The notes under the pieces are model-generated. The model did not search any database. It was not told the DNA's origin and saw only the letters and a program-made list of their open reading frames with translations. Made by a program: the position numbers and the translations under genes. A stretch of 64,000 bases of DNA from assembly GCF_004115745.1 (NCBI RefSeq), contig NZ_QXIL01000001.1, positions 1 to 64,000 of the forward strand. Reading direction: 5' to 3'. The DNA is from Levilactobacillus suantsaii (lineage in GTDB: Bacteria > Bacillota > Bacilli > Lactobacillales > Lactobacillaceae). Shown piece by piece: positions 41,046-50,157 of the stretch (the first letter of the stretch is position 1; each line of letters starts with the position of its first letter).

Positions 41046-41073
41046 AAGACCCAGGATCACTTTCCCAGGTCTT
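41046..41073 (-). terminator. pgi terminator
   Basis: Hairpin AAGACC..GG and CC..GGTCTT with TTTTTTG on the minus strand. Confidence 0.6.
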
Positions 41074-41095
41074 CATAACATCATTTAATTTATAC

Positions 41096-42442
41096 TTACA
41101 GCCGGGCGTTTAACTTCTTGCCCAAATCTTCGTAACCTGGCTTGCCCAGAAGTGCAAACATGTTGGTCTTGTAAGCTTCTACACCCGGTTGGTTAAACGG
41201 ATTGATGCCGTTCAAGTAACCAGAAATAGCGATAGCCACTTCGAAGAAGTAGATCAAGTAACCCAACGTGTATTCCGTTTGGTCCGGGATATGCACGCTC
41301 ATGTTCGGGACGCCACCATCGGTGTGGGCTAACGTGACCCCTTCAAAGGCCTTGGTGTTGGCGAAGCCCATAGTCCGGCCTTCCAAGTAACCTAACCCGT
41401 CCAGGTCGTCGTCTTCCTTAGGAATATCGACGTCATGTTCTGGCTTGTCGACCATGACCACGGTCTCCATCAACTTCCGTTGGCCTTCTTGAATGTACTG
41501 ACCAAACGAGTGGAGGTCGGTACTGAAGTTGGCGGAAGATGGGTAGATGCCCTTGCCGTCTTTTCCTTCGGATTCACCGGTCAATTGCTTCCACCATTCG
41601 GCGAAGGCAGCTAAACGGGGTTCGTAGTTTTCCAATAATTCAACCGTGTAGCCCTTGCGGTATAAGATGTTCCGCAAAGCAGCGTATTGGTAAGCTTCGT
41701 TCTTGGTCAAATCTGGGTTGGTGTAGGTATCTTCAGCGTCGGCTGCCCCCTTCATCAACTGGTCGATGTCTGCGCCAGAAGCGGCGATTGGCAGTAAGCC
41801 AACCGGGCAAAGCACGGAGTACCGGCCACCCACGCCATCGGGGATAATGAAGGATTCGTAACCCGCTGCGTCGGCTTCGGTCTTCAACGCCCCGTGCGCC
41901 TTGTCGGTCGTGGCGTAGATACGCTTATTGGCTTCAGCTTCCCCATACTTCTTGATCAACAAGTTCTTGAAGATCCGGAAGGCAATAGAAGGTTCCGTCG
42001 TGGTCCCTGATTTCGAGATGATGTTAACGGAGAAGTCCCGGTCGCCTAACAAATGAACCAAATCGTGCACGTAATCGGCACTGATAGAGTTTCCGACGAA
42101 GAAGACTTGCGGGCCCTTGCGTTGATCAGCTGGTAAGGTGTTGAAGAAGGTGTCGTGTAAGAAGTCCACGGCCATCTTAGCGCCCAAATACGACCCGCCA
42201 ATTCCAATCACGATTAAAACTTCGGAGTCGGAACGAATCTTCTTGGCGGCCGCCTTGATTCGGGCGAACTCGTCCTTGTCGTAATCATGGGGTAAAGTTA
42301 ACCAATCCCGAAAGTCGCTTCCGGCACCGGTTCCTTGCCGCAATTCAGTATCCGCAGCGGTGACCATAGCTTGAATTTCTCCAAGCTCATTATCATTGAC
42401 AAATGGTGCAAGTTTAGAACTATCAAAGGCGATATGTGCCAT
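41096..42442 (-). CDS. pgi: Glucose-6-phosphate isomerase
   Basis: 448 residues, the usual length of the Gram-positive form. It interconverts glucose-6-phosphate and fructose-6-phosphate. The sugar-phosphate-binding [15 protein letters not shown] lies near residue 143 and [13 protein letters not shown] near 78. The catalytic Glu and His are in the [16 protein letters not shown] region and the Lys in [15 protein letters not shown]. Single gene with its own terminator. In heterofermenters it also supplies fructose-6-phosphate for cell-wall synthesis. Confidence 0.95.
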   Translation of the reverse strand: MAHIAFDSSKLAPFVNDNELGEIQAMVTAADTELRQGTGAGSDFRDWLTLPHDYDKDEFARIKAAAKKIRSDSEVLIVIGIGGSYLGAKMAVDFLHDTFFNTLPADQRKGPQVFFVGNSISADYVHDLVHLLGDRDFSVNIISKSGTTTEPSIAFRIFKNLLIKKYGEAEANKRIYATTDKAHGALKTEADAAGYESFIIPDGVGGRYSVLCPVGLLPIAASGADIDQLMKGAADAEDTYTNPDLTKNEAYQYAALRNILYRKGYTVELLENYEPRLAAFAEWWKQLTGESEGKDGKGIYPSSANFSTDLHSFGQYIQEGQRKLMETVVMVDKPEHDVDIPKEDDDLDGLGYLEGRTMGFANTKAFEGVTLAHTDGGVPNMSVHIPDQTEYTLGYLIYFFEVAIAISGYLNGINPFNQPGVEAYKTNMFALLGKPGYEDLGKKLNARL

Positions 42443-42585
42443 ATTCAGATGACCTCACTTTATATTTGTATTACCTAGTCCATTATAACGCTCATGCCGA
42501 AAAAGTAAATGGTATAGTCCACATATTTTAGATAAATTTAAACGCGAAAAAAGGCCGACAACGCCCGTCATCAGCCCGTTTTACA

Positions 42586-43455
42586 TTATTTCATCAAGCC
42601 GAGGGTAACCCCACCAGCAATGACCAATAGCGAGCCAATTACCGTGTAGACCATTTCTCGATTTGTCTTCTGTTCTCCCAGGAACCAGATGCTTCCAAAA
42701 GTGGAAATCACAATCCCACATTGGGCTAACGAGTAACTAATCGCCAGTCCCAAAGCTGGAATCGCCATGAACATGAAGAAGTTTCCGATGCCCCAGACCA
42801 ATCCGGTCAGAACGTTCTTGGCGGTAGCCACGTGCCAAACCTTGTGCCGATTTTGCGGCGACATGATGATGAATAAGCACGCCCCTAAAATCATCCCTAA
42901 CGATTGCGGGAACAGGATTAATTTGGAATCCAAACCGGAGAACTTCACGATGACCGTGTACAGCACGTAACCTATCGTGGAGATGACCAGCGCCGTTGCC
43001 CCGCGGCCAGCCGCCAGTGGTTTGCTCGAGATGCTGTGGCGTTTGTCGCGTAAGGACGTCATCGCCGCCCCGATGATCAGAATGATAACGGCTAGCGTCC
43101 CCAGTAGGACCGTCCCGGTCGTTTTCCACTCATGAAACAAGACGACACCGGCCAACGCTGTACCGGCTAACTGCATTCCCGTCGAAATCGGTACCGTGCG
43201 CGAGATCCCGATAAATTTCATCGACTGAAATTGTTCGAATTGACCGACTGCCCAGCATAATCCGGACGCCACCCCGACGCCCATTGCCAGCCCAGAAAGT
43301 TGCACGTGAAAGTAAACCAGTGAAAAGAGTCCAAACAAGACGGCCCCCGCCGTCATCCCTAGCGTCTGCTGATACGACGAGCCACCCAGTTTGCCACTGA
43401 TCAGCCCGATACTGCCCCAGCAAATCGCTGGAATCAGTGCTAATAAAATGCCCAT
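42586..43455 (-). CDS. Glucose/ribose uptake transporter (GRP/RbsU family)
   Basis: 289 residues with ten helices of the drug/metabolite-transporter fold. It starts MGILLALIPAICWGSIG and includes GQFEQFQSMKFIGISRTVPIS, typical of the GlcU/RbsU family in Gram-positive bacteria. GlcU gives PTS-independent glucose entry; RbsU moves ribose. No sugar kinase lies next to it, so the substrate cannot be chosen. An inverted repeat TGAAAG-N5-CTTTCA lies upstream. Confidence 0.8.
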   Translation of the reverse strand: MGILLALIPAICWGSIGLISGKLGGSSYQQTLGMTAGAVLFGLFSLVYFHVQLSGLAMGVGVASGLCWAVGQFEQFQSMKFIGISRTVPISTGMQLAGTALAGVVLFHEWKTTGTVLLGTLAVIILIIGAAMTSLRDKRHSISSKPLAAGRGATALVISTIGYVLYTVIVKFSGLDSKLILFPQSLGMILGACLFIIMSPQNRHKVWHVATAKNVLTGLVWGIGNFFMFMAIPALGLAISYSLAQCGIVISTFGSIWFLGEQKTNREMVYTVIGSLLVIAGGVTLGLMK

Positions 43456-43493
43456 GTAAATTCCTACTTTCGTTTCATTTATGTCGAAATTAT

Positions 43494-43510
43494 TGAAAGC
43501 GATCCTTTCA
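43494..43510. promoter_or_regulatory. Inverted repeat upstream of the glucose-uptake-type gene
   Basis: TGAAAG-CGATC-CTTTCA, perfect 6-base arms, 39 bases before the start codon. It looks like a cre site widened by three bases; the factor is unknown. Confidence 0.4.
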
Positions 43511-43567
43511 GTTTAATGTTAAGTTTAAGCGTTTCCGCCAGAATTGTAAACCATAATTAGCCATAAA

Positions 43568-43607
43568 AAACGCGAAGGGACAGTGGTCTAACTGTCCTTT
43601 CGCGTTT
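43568..43607 (-). terminator. Terminator after the rRNA methyltransferase gene
   Basis: Arms AAACGCGAA..GGACAGT and ACTGTCC..TTCGCGTTT, usable on both strands. Confidence 0.85.
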
Positions 43608-43633
43608 AGTCGCTTAATTTTCAGCTGCTTTCA

Positions 43634-44782
43634 TTAATTAACTGATAGTTGGATGCCCTTCAAAACTTCGCTCTGCCGGTCAGCATCGTTGGTCATGAAA
43701 TCCGCTGGTGAGTGGAACGTGTTGGAAACACTTACATGACCGGTATAATTTTCCGTGGCAGTGGCCACGGCGGTCCGCAAGCGTTTCAACGAGTAGCTCG
43801 GTGTGGTCGTGGTGATCAAGACCTGAGAGTCTGCGTGGGTCACCTGCAACGCCTGTAAAATCAAGGCTTCTAAGTCTTGGTTCAAATCAAAGTGGTGCTT
43901 CTTGCCCCGGATGAACGCCGGTGGGTTGATGAAGACTGTGTCGAAAGTCAATCCGTGTTTGATGGCGTAGTCCAAGTAGTTGGTTACGTCCATGGTCCGC
44001 ATCTCAACGGCGGCCTGGTCCAGATTATTGGCCGCCAGTTGGGCTTGCACTGCCGTGGTTGCCCGGTTAGTCGGGTCGACCGTGACGGCTTCCACCGCCC
44101 CGCCGACCATCGCCGCAGCCACGACCCCGGTCTCCGCACTGTAGAGGTTCAAGACCCGCTGTTGTTGACTGTTCTTGACGGCCCAGGCCCGCACGTCACG
44201 GAATTCTAAGGCCAGTTGGGACCGGGCCACACTCAAGTCGACCGGATAACTAACACCGTTCTCGGTGACTGCGATGGGGGCCTTCGGCAAATCGCCGGTC
44301 ACCACCTGGACAGTCGTTTGGTCGGTTGAGACGGACAAAATGGTCACGTCCGTGCCGAAAATCTTCTGGAAACCGGCGTAAATCAAACGAGATTGGCGTT
44401 TCAACGCTTGGTTTTGCCAGCGAAAGACGTACCGGTCACCGTACGCGTCCACGATCAAGCCCCCCAGGCCATCGCCCACATCATTGAACAAGCGGTAAGC
44501 GCCCGTTTGGGGTAGGGCCATCCGCTTGGCTTGGGCGGCCCGGAACTTGCTGGCGAAGAAGCGTTCGTCGATAGCTTCACTTTCTCGTAAGCTCAAAATA
44601 TACCCGGCCCCACGATGTTGCTTGGCAAAGTAAGCCGTAGCCACAAAATGGCCGTGGTTTTCCAGTTGAATCCAGGCCCCATCATCAAAGTCCTGGCGGT
44701 TTTCTAAATCGGTTAACGCGATCACGGGATAGCCATCCTCGAACTTACGGACGGACTTCCCGGTAATTTGTATACGTTTCAA
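43634..44782 (-). CDS. rlmI: Class I SAM-dependent rRNA methyltransferase (RlmI-like)
   Basis: 382 residues from TTG 44782, 6 bases after GAGGAGG. An N-terminal PUA domain (about 1-70) precedes an EEHD-like segment and a Rossmann methyltransferase. The SAM motif is degenerate (VLNLYSAETGVVAAAMVGGA), and the catalytic loop reads FINPPAFIRGKKHH, an NPPxF motif typical of m5C/N6 RNA methylases. E. coli RlmI methylates C1962 of 23S rRNA; the target here is inferred. It lies downstream of the two-component genes with 46 bases between. Confidence 0.8.
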   Translation of the reverse strand: MKRIQITGKSVRKFEDGYPVIALTDLENRQDFDDGAWIQLENHGHFVATAYFAKQHRGAGYILSLRESEAIDERFFASKFRAAQAKRMALPQTGAYRLFNDVGDGLGGLIVDAYGDRYVFRWQNQALKRQSRLIYAGFQKIFGTDVTILSVSTDQTTVQVVTGDLPKAPIAVTENGVSYPVDLSVARSQLALEFRDVRAWAVKNSQQQRVLNLYSAETGVVAAAMVGGAVEAVTVDPTNRATTAVQAQLAANNLDQAAVEMRTMDVTNYLDYAIKHGLTFDTVFINPPAFIRGKKHHFDLNQDLEALILQALQVTHADSQVLITTTTPSYSLKRLRTAVATATENYTGHVSVSNTFHSPADFMTNDADRQSEVLKGIQLSVN

Positions 44783-44827
44783 AGTTTTCCTCCTCAAAAT
44801 GGTTCTTCCTATTGTAACATGTCGGTC

Positions 44828-46294
44828 CTAATCCGTCTTGGCCCGGTCGACATTCGTCTGGTGCTGGTCCGGGAAGATGACGGTGAAAGTGGTCCCGACC
44901 CCCTCTTTACTAGTGACGCTGATCTTACCATGATGGAGCTGTACGAGCTGGTGCACGATTGATAGCCCCAAGCCAGACTCCCCGTACTTGGTGTTCTTCC
45001 GGGATGGATCGGCTTTATAGTAACGTTCCCAGATGTTTTTGACCTGCTCGTCACTCATCCCCATCCCCGTATCGGCGATGCGAATGATGGTCTCCTCATA
45101 CCCGCGTTGGGCCGAAATCGTGATGTGTCCATCCTGAGTGAACTGGATGGCATTCTGGGTAATGTTGAACATGATCTGGACGAAACGGTCGTAATCGGCG
45201 TAGACCTGAACTTCTGTTGGCACTTCAAGCTCTAAAGTATCGCCAGAATCGTCTGCTTTTTGCTTCAACTGCTCGGCAATGTTGTGCAGGGCGTCAACTG
45301 CGTTAAACTCGTGCAGGTTCAGCGTAATCTGGTTCGAGCGAATCTTCTCGTAGTCCAGGTTTTCGTTGACTAGTCGAATCAAGCGACTGGTCTCACTACG
45401 CATCAAATCAATACTTTCTTCCTTACTTTCTTCTGGAATGGCGTCGTAGGCTAGGCCTTCCAATAGGCCGTTGATCGTGGTCAGTGGCGTCCGCATCTCG
45501 TGGGAGGCGTTGGCCATGAATTCTCGCCGCCGTTGTTCTTGGCGTTGAATCTCCTCGCGTGATGCCTTCAGTGAGTGCGTCATGCCGTTAAAGTCGTTGA
45601 TCAAATCATCAATCTCATCGCGGTTACGACTGGTCATTTGCACATCGTAATCCCCTTGCGAAACCTGGTTAGTCGCTACCCGCAACCGGTTGATTCGATT
45701 GGTGTAGTACCGGGCCAGAATATAACTGGCCACAATGGCGACCAGGATGGACACCAGTAACGCCCGAATCAAGTTGTGATTAATCTGGTTGATATTGGTA
45801 TTGATATCGGAAACAAAGGCCCCCATCACCACTACTGCAACCAGTTTATGATTATAAAAGTAAGGTTTCATGACCTCGGTCATGGCCGGGGAGATTCGCC
45901 CTTTCTTATTACGGACCCGCCGGTCAACCACCTTGTGGATAATTTTATTTTTCTGGAGTTTTTGCCAATCCTTTTTATTGATAGATTGTTGATACAGATT
46001 AGCGGGGAACACGATTTTATTAGTCGAACTATAAATCGTGACACTCATCGCCTGGTTCTGGAGCAAGCGCTCGCTATTTTCAAGGGCCGTGGTGTCAAAG
46101 TTGACCGACTTGTCGTCGTTCGAACTGATTCGTAACGACTGTTCAATCAAGCTGTTCGAATACTTCTCTAGCGAATTCCAAGTGTTGCTGTAAACCATGT
46201 GGCGGGTCATTTGGGTATACGACACCCCCAATAAGACCAAAATAATCGTGATTGCCGCAAAGAATCCCAGCATTTGTTGATACATTAACTTCAT
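44828..46294 (-). CDS. Sensor histidine kinase
   Basis: 488 residues. Two membrane helices (about 9-29 and 172-192) flank a 140-residue extracellular sensor domain of unknown ligand. HAMP follows. The phospho-accepting His is in NASHEMRTPLTTINGL. The ATPase domain has NITQNAIQFT (N box), ADTGMGMSD and GESGLGLSIV. Its start overlaps the response-regulator stop (TAATG). The pair resembles CssRS/PhoRB-like systems; the signal is unknown. Confidence 0.9.
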   Translation of the reverse strand: MKLMYQQMLGFFAAITIILVLLGVSYTQMTRHMVYSNTWNSLEKYSNSLIEQSLRISSNDDKSVNFDTTALENSERLLQNQAMSVTIYSSTNKIVFPANLYQQSINKKDWQKLQKNKIIHKVVDRRVRNKKGRISPAMTEVMKPYFYNHKLVAVVVMGAFVSDINTNINQINHNLIRALLVSILVAIVASYILARYYTNRINRLRVATNQVSQGDYDVQMTSRNRDEIDDLINDFNGMTHSLKASREEIQRQEQRRREFMANASHEMRTPLTTINGLLEGLAYDAIPEESKEESIDLMRSETSRLIRLVNENLDYEKIRSNQITLNLHEFNAVDALHNIAEQLKQKADDSGDTLELEVPTEVQVYADYDRFVQIMFNITQNAIQFTQDGHITISAQRGYEETIIRIADTGMGMSDEQVKNIWERYYKADPSRKNTKYGESGLGLSIVHQLVQLHHGKISVTSKEGVGTTFTVIFPDQHQTNVDRAKTD

Positions 46295-47019
46295 TATTCG
46301 GCTCCACTATCGTCAAATTTATAACCCACACCCCAGACCGTTTGGATAATTTGGGGACCTACCTTTTCAATTTTTTGCCGGAGTTTTTTGATGTGGGCGT
46401 CCACCGTCCGTTCATCACCGTAGTATTCGTAATCCCAGACCAGTTGTAAGAGCTGTTCACGGGAGAAGACCTGCCGTGGCTTTTGGGCCAACGTTTTTAA
46501 CAGATCAAACTCTTTGGGCGTTAAATCCTCAATCTGCCGGTCGTTTAAATACGCCTCACGCGTCTTGGTATTCAGCTTAAAGTGTTCGGTGACCACGTCA
46601 AACAACTCGGTATCATCCAACGGAGCTGCTTCCTTTTGCGAAGCGGGTCCCAATTCAGCCCGCCGATGCAGGGCCTTGATGCGGGCAATCAACGTGATGG
46701 GACTGAACGGCTTGGTGACGTAATCGTCCGCCCCCATCTCTAATCCCAAGACTTGGTCGCTCTCCGAGTCTCTGGCCGTCAACATAATAATTGGCACCGT
46801 GGGTGATAACTTCCGGATCTCGGCGCTTACCTGCATTCCGTCCATCCCGGGTAGATTCAAGTCCAGCGTGACCATGTCCCAATCGTGGGGACTGGCTGAA
46901 AACATTTCCAGAGCTTCGTTCCCATCGTAGGCAAACTGAGCATCCCATTTTTCTTTTTTAAAAAACATCGACATCATCTGTGAGACAGAATGATTGTCTT
47001 CGATCATTAATAACTTCAT
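46294..47019 (-). CDS. Response regulator, OmpR/PhoB family
   Basis: 241 residues from ATG 47019 (MKLLMIEDNHSVSQMM) after GGAGG; an upstream extension to 47124 is discarded. The receiver's phosphorylated Asp is in VTLDLNLPGMDG (about 53) and the Lys in VTKPFSP. A winged-helix DNA-binding domain follows with DLTPKEFDLLKTL and DERTVDAHIKKLRQKI. Encoded before its kinase, with one base of overlap. It lies divergent from ssrA. Confidence 0.92.
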   Translation of the reverse strand: MKLLMIEDNHSVSQMMSMFFKKEKWDAQFAYDGNEALEMFSASPHDWDMVTLDLNLPGMDGMQVSAEIRKLSPTVPIIMLTARDSESDQVLGLEMGADDYVTKPFSPITLIARIKALHRRAELGPASQKEAAPLDDTELFDVVTEHFKLNTKTREAYLNDRQIEDLTPKEFDLLKTLAQKPRQVFSREQLLQLVWDYEYYGDERTVDAHIKKLRQKIEKVGPQIIQTVWGVGYKFDDSGAE

Positions 47020-47205
47020 ATGCGACCTCCAAAAAGATGACCCTATTTGGCGCCGGCTAAAAGTTGGTGGGTCATACAGGTCCGAACTTAACAGATGAAT
47101 CAGACCGCGCCATGATAGAATCATGAAGTTTTTGTTACTTTTAGCGGCTGCCAGAGCGTTGTGGTTCCGTAGTTCCTTATTATACCCTGATTTTATTATA
47201 AAAAT

Positions 47206-47250
47206 AGTCTAAGCTTCCCGCAATCACGTTGCATGAGGGATTCTTAGACT
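47206..47250. other. Long structured hairpin between the response regulator and ssrA
   Basis: Nested stems AGTCTAAG/CTTAGACT, TCCC/GGGA and GCAA/TTGC. It has no T-run on either strand. It could be a regulatory RNA or the leader of the divergent response regulator. The AGTCTAAG and CAATCACG words recur at 31097-31112. The surrounding 47020-47390 holds no gene. Confidence 0.5.
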
Positions 47251-47390
47251 GCCTTAATTTTAACGAAAAAAATTAGATTAGGGTACTAATTAGTTCACTC
47301 TTTTTGCCGCTGTGACAAAACAACCAGTGCTTAACTAGGTTACGTAGCTACCACTGTTTCCCTATCTTAGGCGAATGATTTTGCAGGGCC

Positions 47391-47408
47391 TACATAATAT
47401 GGTACACT
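47391..47408 (+). promoter_or_regulatory. ssrA promoter
   Basis: TTGCAG (47391-47396) and TACACT (47403-47408) appear, but their spacing of 6 bases is too short; the TACACT may be the -10 with a weak -35 near 47380-47385. The promoter is placed by its position 17 bases before the tmRNA. Confidence 0.35.
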
Positions 47409-47424
47409 ATATTAGTATCATTTT

Positions 47425-47792
47425 GGGGCCGTTCTGGATTCGACTGGTATAGGTCGAGCCTTGGTTGCACTCCGTAGCGGCATCTACGTTAAAAGGTCCA
47501 GTTCATTATAACTGCAAAAAATAATAACAATTCTTACGCTTTAGCTGCTTAATAGGCGCTTAACGTAGATCCTCCTAGTCTTACCCGCGGGCTAGATCTG
47601 GGTCTTAAATTTAACGGGTTACGCTAATTGGCTTCCACCTGGAGCTGGTTAGAAGAGACTAATCAGGTTAGCTCAACATGTTGGCCCTGACAGGCGGCAG
47701 GTTGTTGGGTGAAAACTTAAGTAGTCTGCCTATGAGTGTAGAGGCTAGGGTGGCGATATGCTAGGACGCGGGTTCGATCCCCGCCGGCTCCA
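47425..47792 (+). ncRNA. ssrA: tmRNA
   Basis: A 368-base transfer-messenger RNA. It starts GGGGCCGTTCTGGATTCGAC and ends with the T-arm and acceptor GGTTCGATCCCCGCCGGCTC, both invariant tmRNA features. The mRNA-like part encodes the tag AKNNNNSYALAA followed by TAA TAG, with GCA as the resume codon near 47499. The ending LAA marks tagged proteins for ClpXP-type degradation when ribosomes stall. The two halves pair through the acceptor stem and pseudoknots lie in between. CCA is not encoded. The partner smpB is not in the window. Confidence 0.96.
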
Positions 47793-47827
47793 TTGATTAT
47801 AGTTTGCGGGATGAAATAAGCCCTTGA

Positions 47828-47855
47828 AACGCCGGTATCAAGGCGTTTTTATTTT
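47828..47855 (+). terminator. ssrA terminator
   Basis: Arms AAACGCC and GGCGTTT followed by TTATTTTT. Confidence 0.75.
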
Positions 47856-47959
47856 TGCCTAAATTTAGACTTACATATTAATTGATTACTACCTTAATAT
47901 TGCTTGACACTTGTTAAGTCTATATCGCCAAGGACGCTGATCCCATCATAGAACCTAAA

Positions 47960-47993
47960 TGAGGCGCAATCCACGATGGTGGATTGCGCCTCA
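47960..47993 (-). terminator. Terminator after the MutS2-like gene
   Basis: Near-perfect arms GAGGCGCAATCCAC and GTGGATTGCGCCTC. The T-run is short (ATTTAGG) on the minus strand. Confidence 0.7.
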
Positions 47994-48012
47994 TTTACTA
48001 AATTTAACTGGC

Positions 48013-49536
48013 TTAGTCAGCCTTAAGCTGTTGCTTGGCCAACGCTAAAATCTCCGGCTTCAACCCGATACGTTCGGCCAGCCACATGGCCTCACTGGCC
48101 CCGACCTGATTCAACAGTAACCGGTATTCCGGCTGCAACGTTTGCCGGTTAAAGGCCATCGACCCAATCACAAAGTGGGGTTGCGCAACCGCGTAATTCT
48201 TAATGCCGGTGTAGTGGGTGGTCACCACTAATTTAGCCCCCTGATCGACCAGGTACTGGATGATGGCAATTCCCAGTGCCGTCCCCTCTTCTGGGTCGGT
48301 CCCGCTGCCGATTTCATCCAAAAGAATCAGGGCATTGGGCCGTAAGTCATTAGTAATGCCCACCAGTGTCGTCATTTCCCCCGAAAAGGTACTTAGCTGC
48401 GCCGCCATATTTTGTTGGTCCCCGATGTCGATGGCAATCTGGTTAAAGACGGCTAAATTGGTCCCTTCGTCGGCTGGAATCTCTAAACCTAACTTAATCA
48501 TCATCGAAAAAAGCGCGATAGTTTTCAGGACCACGGTCTTCCCGCCGGAGTTGGCTCCGGTAATCATCAGACTTTGATCGGCGGAAAGCGTCACGTTCAA
48601 GGGCACCGCGTTTTCGCCCAACAATGGGTGCCGACCATTCACGATGCGGATGGTTTGTCCCCCGTTGAGTTTCGGTAAAATCGCGTGGTGTTCCAAGGCG
48701 TATTGACCCTTGGCAAAGATTTGGTCGAGCTGACTCAGCAGGTCGATCTGTTTGTTGAGGTCTTCCCAGTGATCCTCAACGTCCCCCGTCATGGTCGCCA
48801 ATATCTGGTAAACTTCGGCGTCCTCGGAAGCGAGCGTGGCCGCTAATTCCAACCCCGTTTTGGCCACCGTACTGGGTTCGAAATAGACCGTGGACCCCGT
48901 CGCCGACTGGCCCATGACGGTTCCCTTAAAGCGATGCTTGTAGGTCGCCTTGAGTTGGACACAGTAGTGCTGGTCACGACGAATCAATTGTTTTCCCTGT
49001 AGTTCGTGAGAGTGTTTACCCACGAACTGGCTTAACTGTTGTTGAATCTGACGGGACTGCTTATCCTTGTCCTTGCGCAGTTGGGCCAGTTCCGGCGTTG
49101 CATCGTCACGAATCCCGTTGCGATCCAACACGTCATCCAGCCGGTCGCGCAGCCCGTTCAACGGCGGTTGCTTAGCCAAAAAGGCCATCAATTGCGGAAT
49201 GTCTGTCGCATGTTGGCGCAAAACGGTCCCCAACCGTCGCCAATTGACCAGCGTGGCCTGGACAGCCTTCAACTGATCTACTGTTAGTAACCGTCCCTGG
49301 TCCAACTTGGCGCGAATCACCGTAATCTGGTCCAAGTTGAAGAACGTCAATAAGACATCCTGGCTCAGGAGCTCGTGGGCTTCATGGGTCAGGGCTAAGT
49401 TTTGCCGGACCTGGGCCAACGCCGTAGACACGGGCGTCTTTTTCAGCGAGTCAGCCGCGTAATCACTATGGGTCAGATCGGCTACTGCCGCTAAAATCGT
49501 ATCTAATTGTAACGTTTCTTGAATTGTTTTAACCAT
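48013..49536 (-). CDS. MutS2-like DNA-binding ATPase lacking the Smr domain
   Basis: 507 residues from ATG 49536 (MVKTIQETLQLDTIL) after AAGGAG; a longer frame to 49599 is unsupported. The MutS core (helical lever/clamp, about 1-290) and the ATPase are present: Walker A ITGANSGGKTVVLKT near 313-327, and LILLDEIGSGTDPEEGTA with VTTHYTGIK. Full-length MutS2 has about 780 residues with a KOW and a C-terminal Smr nuclease domain, both missing here. The gene ends cleanly before a terminator, so this looks like a natural short paralogue. MutS2 acts on stalled ribosomes or recombination intermediates; here the role is unclear. Confidence 0.82.
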   Translation of the reverse strand: MVKTIQETLQLDTILAAVADLTHSDYAADSLKKTPVSTALAQVRQNLALTHEAHELLSQDVLLTFFNLDQITVIRAKLDQGRLLTVDQLKAVQATLVNWRRLGTVLRQHATDIPQLMAFLAKQPPLNGLRDRLDDVLDRNGIRDDATPELAQLRKDKDKQSRQIQQQLSQFVGKHSHELQGKQLIRRDQHYCVQLKATYKHRFKGTVMGQSATGSTVYFEPSTVAKTGLELAATLASEDAEVYQILATMTGDVEDHWEDLNKQIDLLSQLDQIFAKGQYALEHHAILPKLNGGQTIRIVNGRHPLLGENAVPLNVTLSADQSLMITGANSGGKTVVLKTIALFSMMIKLGLEIPADEGTNLAVFNQIAIDIGDQQNMAAQLSTFSGEMTTLVGITNDLRPNALILLDEIGSGTDPEEGTALGIAIIQYLVDQGAKLVVTTHYTGIKNYAVAQPHFVIGSMAFNRQTLQPEYRLLLNQVGASEAMWLAERIGLKPEILALAKQQLKAD

Positions 49537-49592
49537 ATGTTCTCCTTCATGCCAGTTCAACCGTGGTCCCCCAATTCCCGGTTTGATCATTG

Positions 49593-49622
49593 TCCCCACG
49601 GGCTTAAGTTGGCCCGTGGGCA
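49593..49622. other. GC-rich hairpin upstream of the MutS2-like gene
   Basis: CCCACGGGC and GCCCGTGGG without a T-run. It lies in the 5' leader of the minus-strand gene. The rest of 49623-49825 shows no gene. Confidence 0.45.
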
Positions 49623-49825
49623 GTCAGTTGTGCCGGTCGTCACCCCGACGACTCGAATAATTTCAGAGTAGCACGTTCTAAGAACGGGTTCAAACGCCGT
49701 TGGGTAAATTAAGCCTTCCGCACCACCCCGTTAAAAAAAGCTATAAAATACTTTATACACTTTCCTACTTTATTATAGTCACTGATTCTGTCACGACAGG
49801 TCACCCCACAATCTAACTTAAGCCA

Positions 49826-49854
49826 TTGACAACCATCGCTTTGCGGCCTAAGCT
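49826..49854 (+). promoter_or_regulatory. Promoter of the T-box transcript
   Basis: TTGACA (49826-49831) and TAAGCT (49849-49854), spacer 17. Confidence 0.6.
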
Positions 49855-49888
49855 AGGCTTCACAATTGAAATGTCTCGTTTAACGTGA

Positions 49889-50139
49889 TATCAGGAAGAG
49901 TACTTAGATTTACGCGGTCGAGAGAGCACCGGGAGCTGAAAAGGTGTCCGCCAACGTCTAACGAAAATGACCCTGATTGCTAGCGCCCAGTGCAAGCTGG
50001 TCGCCCGGAGCTGTGACCCGTTACCGTCACCGACTTTTGGCAACGAAAGTTATCGAGTGGCTGGGTGTGAACTCAACCTAAAGTAAGGTGGCACCGCGGG
50101 AAATCGGCCTTCTGTTTCACGACAGATGGCCGATTTTTT
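49889..50139 (+). promoter_or_regulatory. T-box riboswitch leader, probable Met specifier
   Basis: Basal stem ATCAGG/CCTGAT, the AGTAC specifier-loop strand, the AGAGAG element and the T-box core AAGGTGGCACCGCGGG at about 50084-50101 are all visible. By alignment with the Bacillus glyQS leader (ACGAAA-GGC), the codon after ACGAAA is ATG (49967-49969), methionine. A terminator with arms AAATCGGCC and GGCCGATTT and T-run ends the leader at 50139. Uncharged tRNA would favour read-through into the downstream lipoprotein gene. The variable base in TGGC pairs with a G discriminator, which does not fit tRNA-Met well; AAT (Asn) in a shifted register is an alternative. Confidence 0.75.
50101..50139 (+). 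terminator. T-box-controlled terminator
   Basis: Arms AAATCGGCC and GGCCGATTT followed by TTTAG, immediately after the T-box core. Confidence 0.75.
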
Positions 50140-50157
50140 AGTTAGGGGGACGATTCC

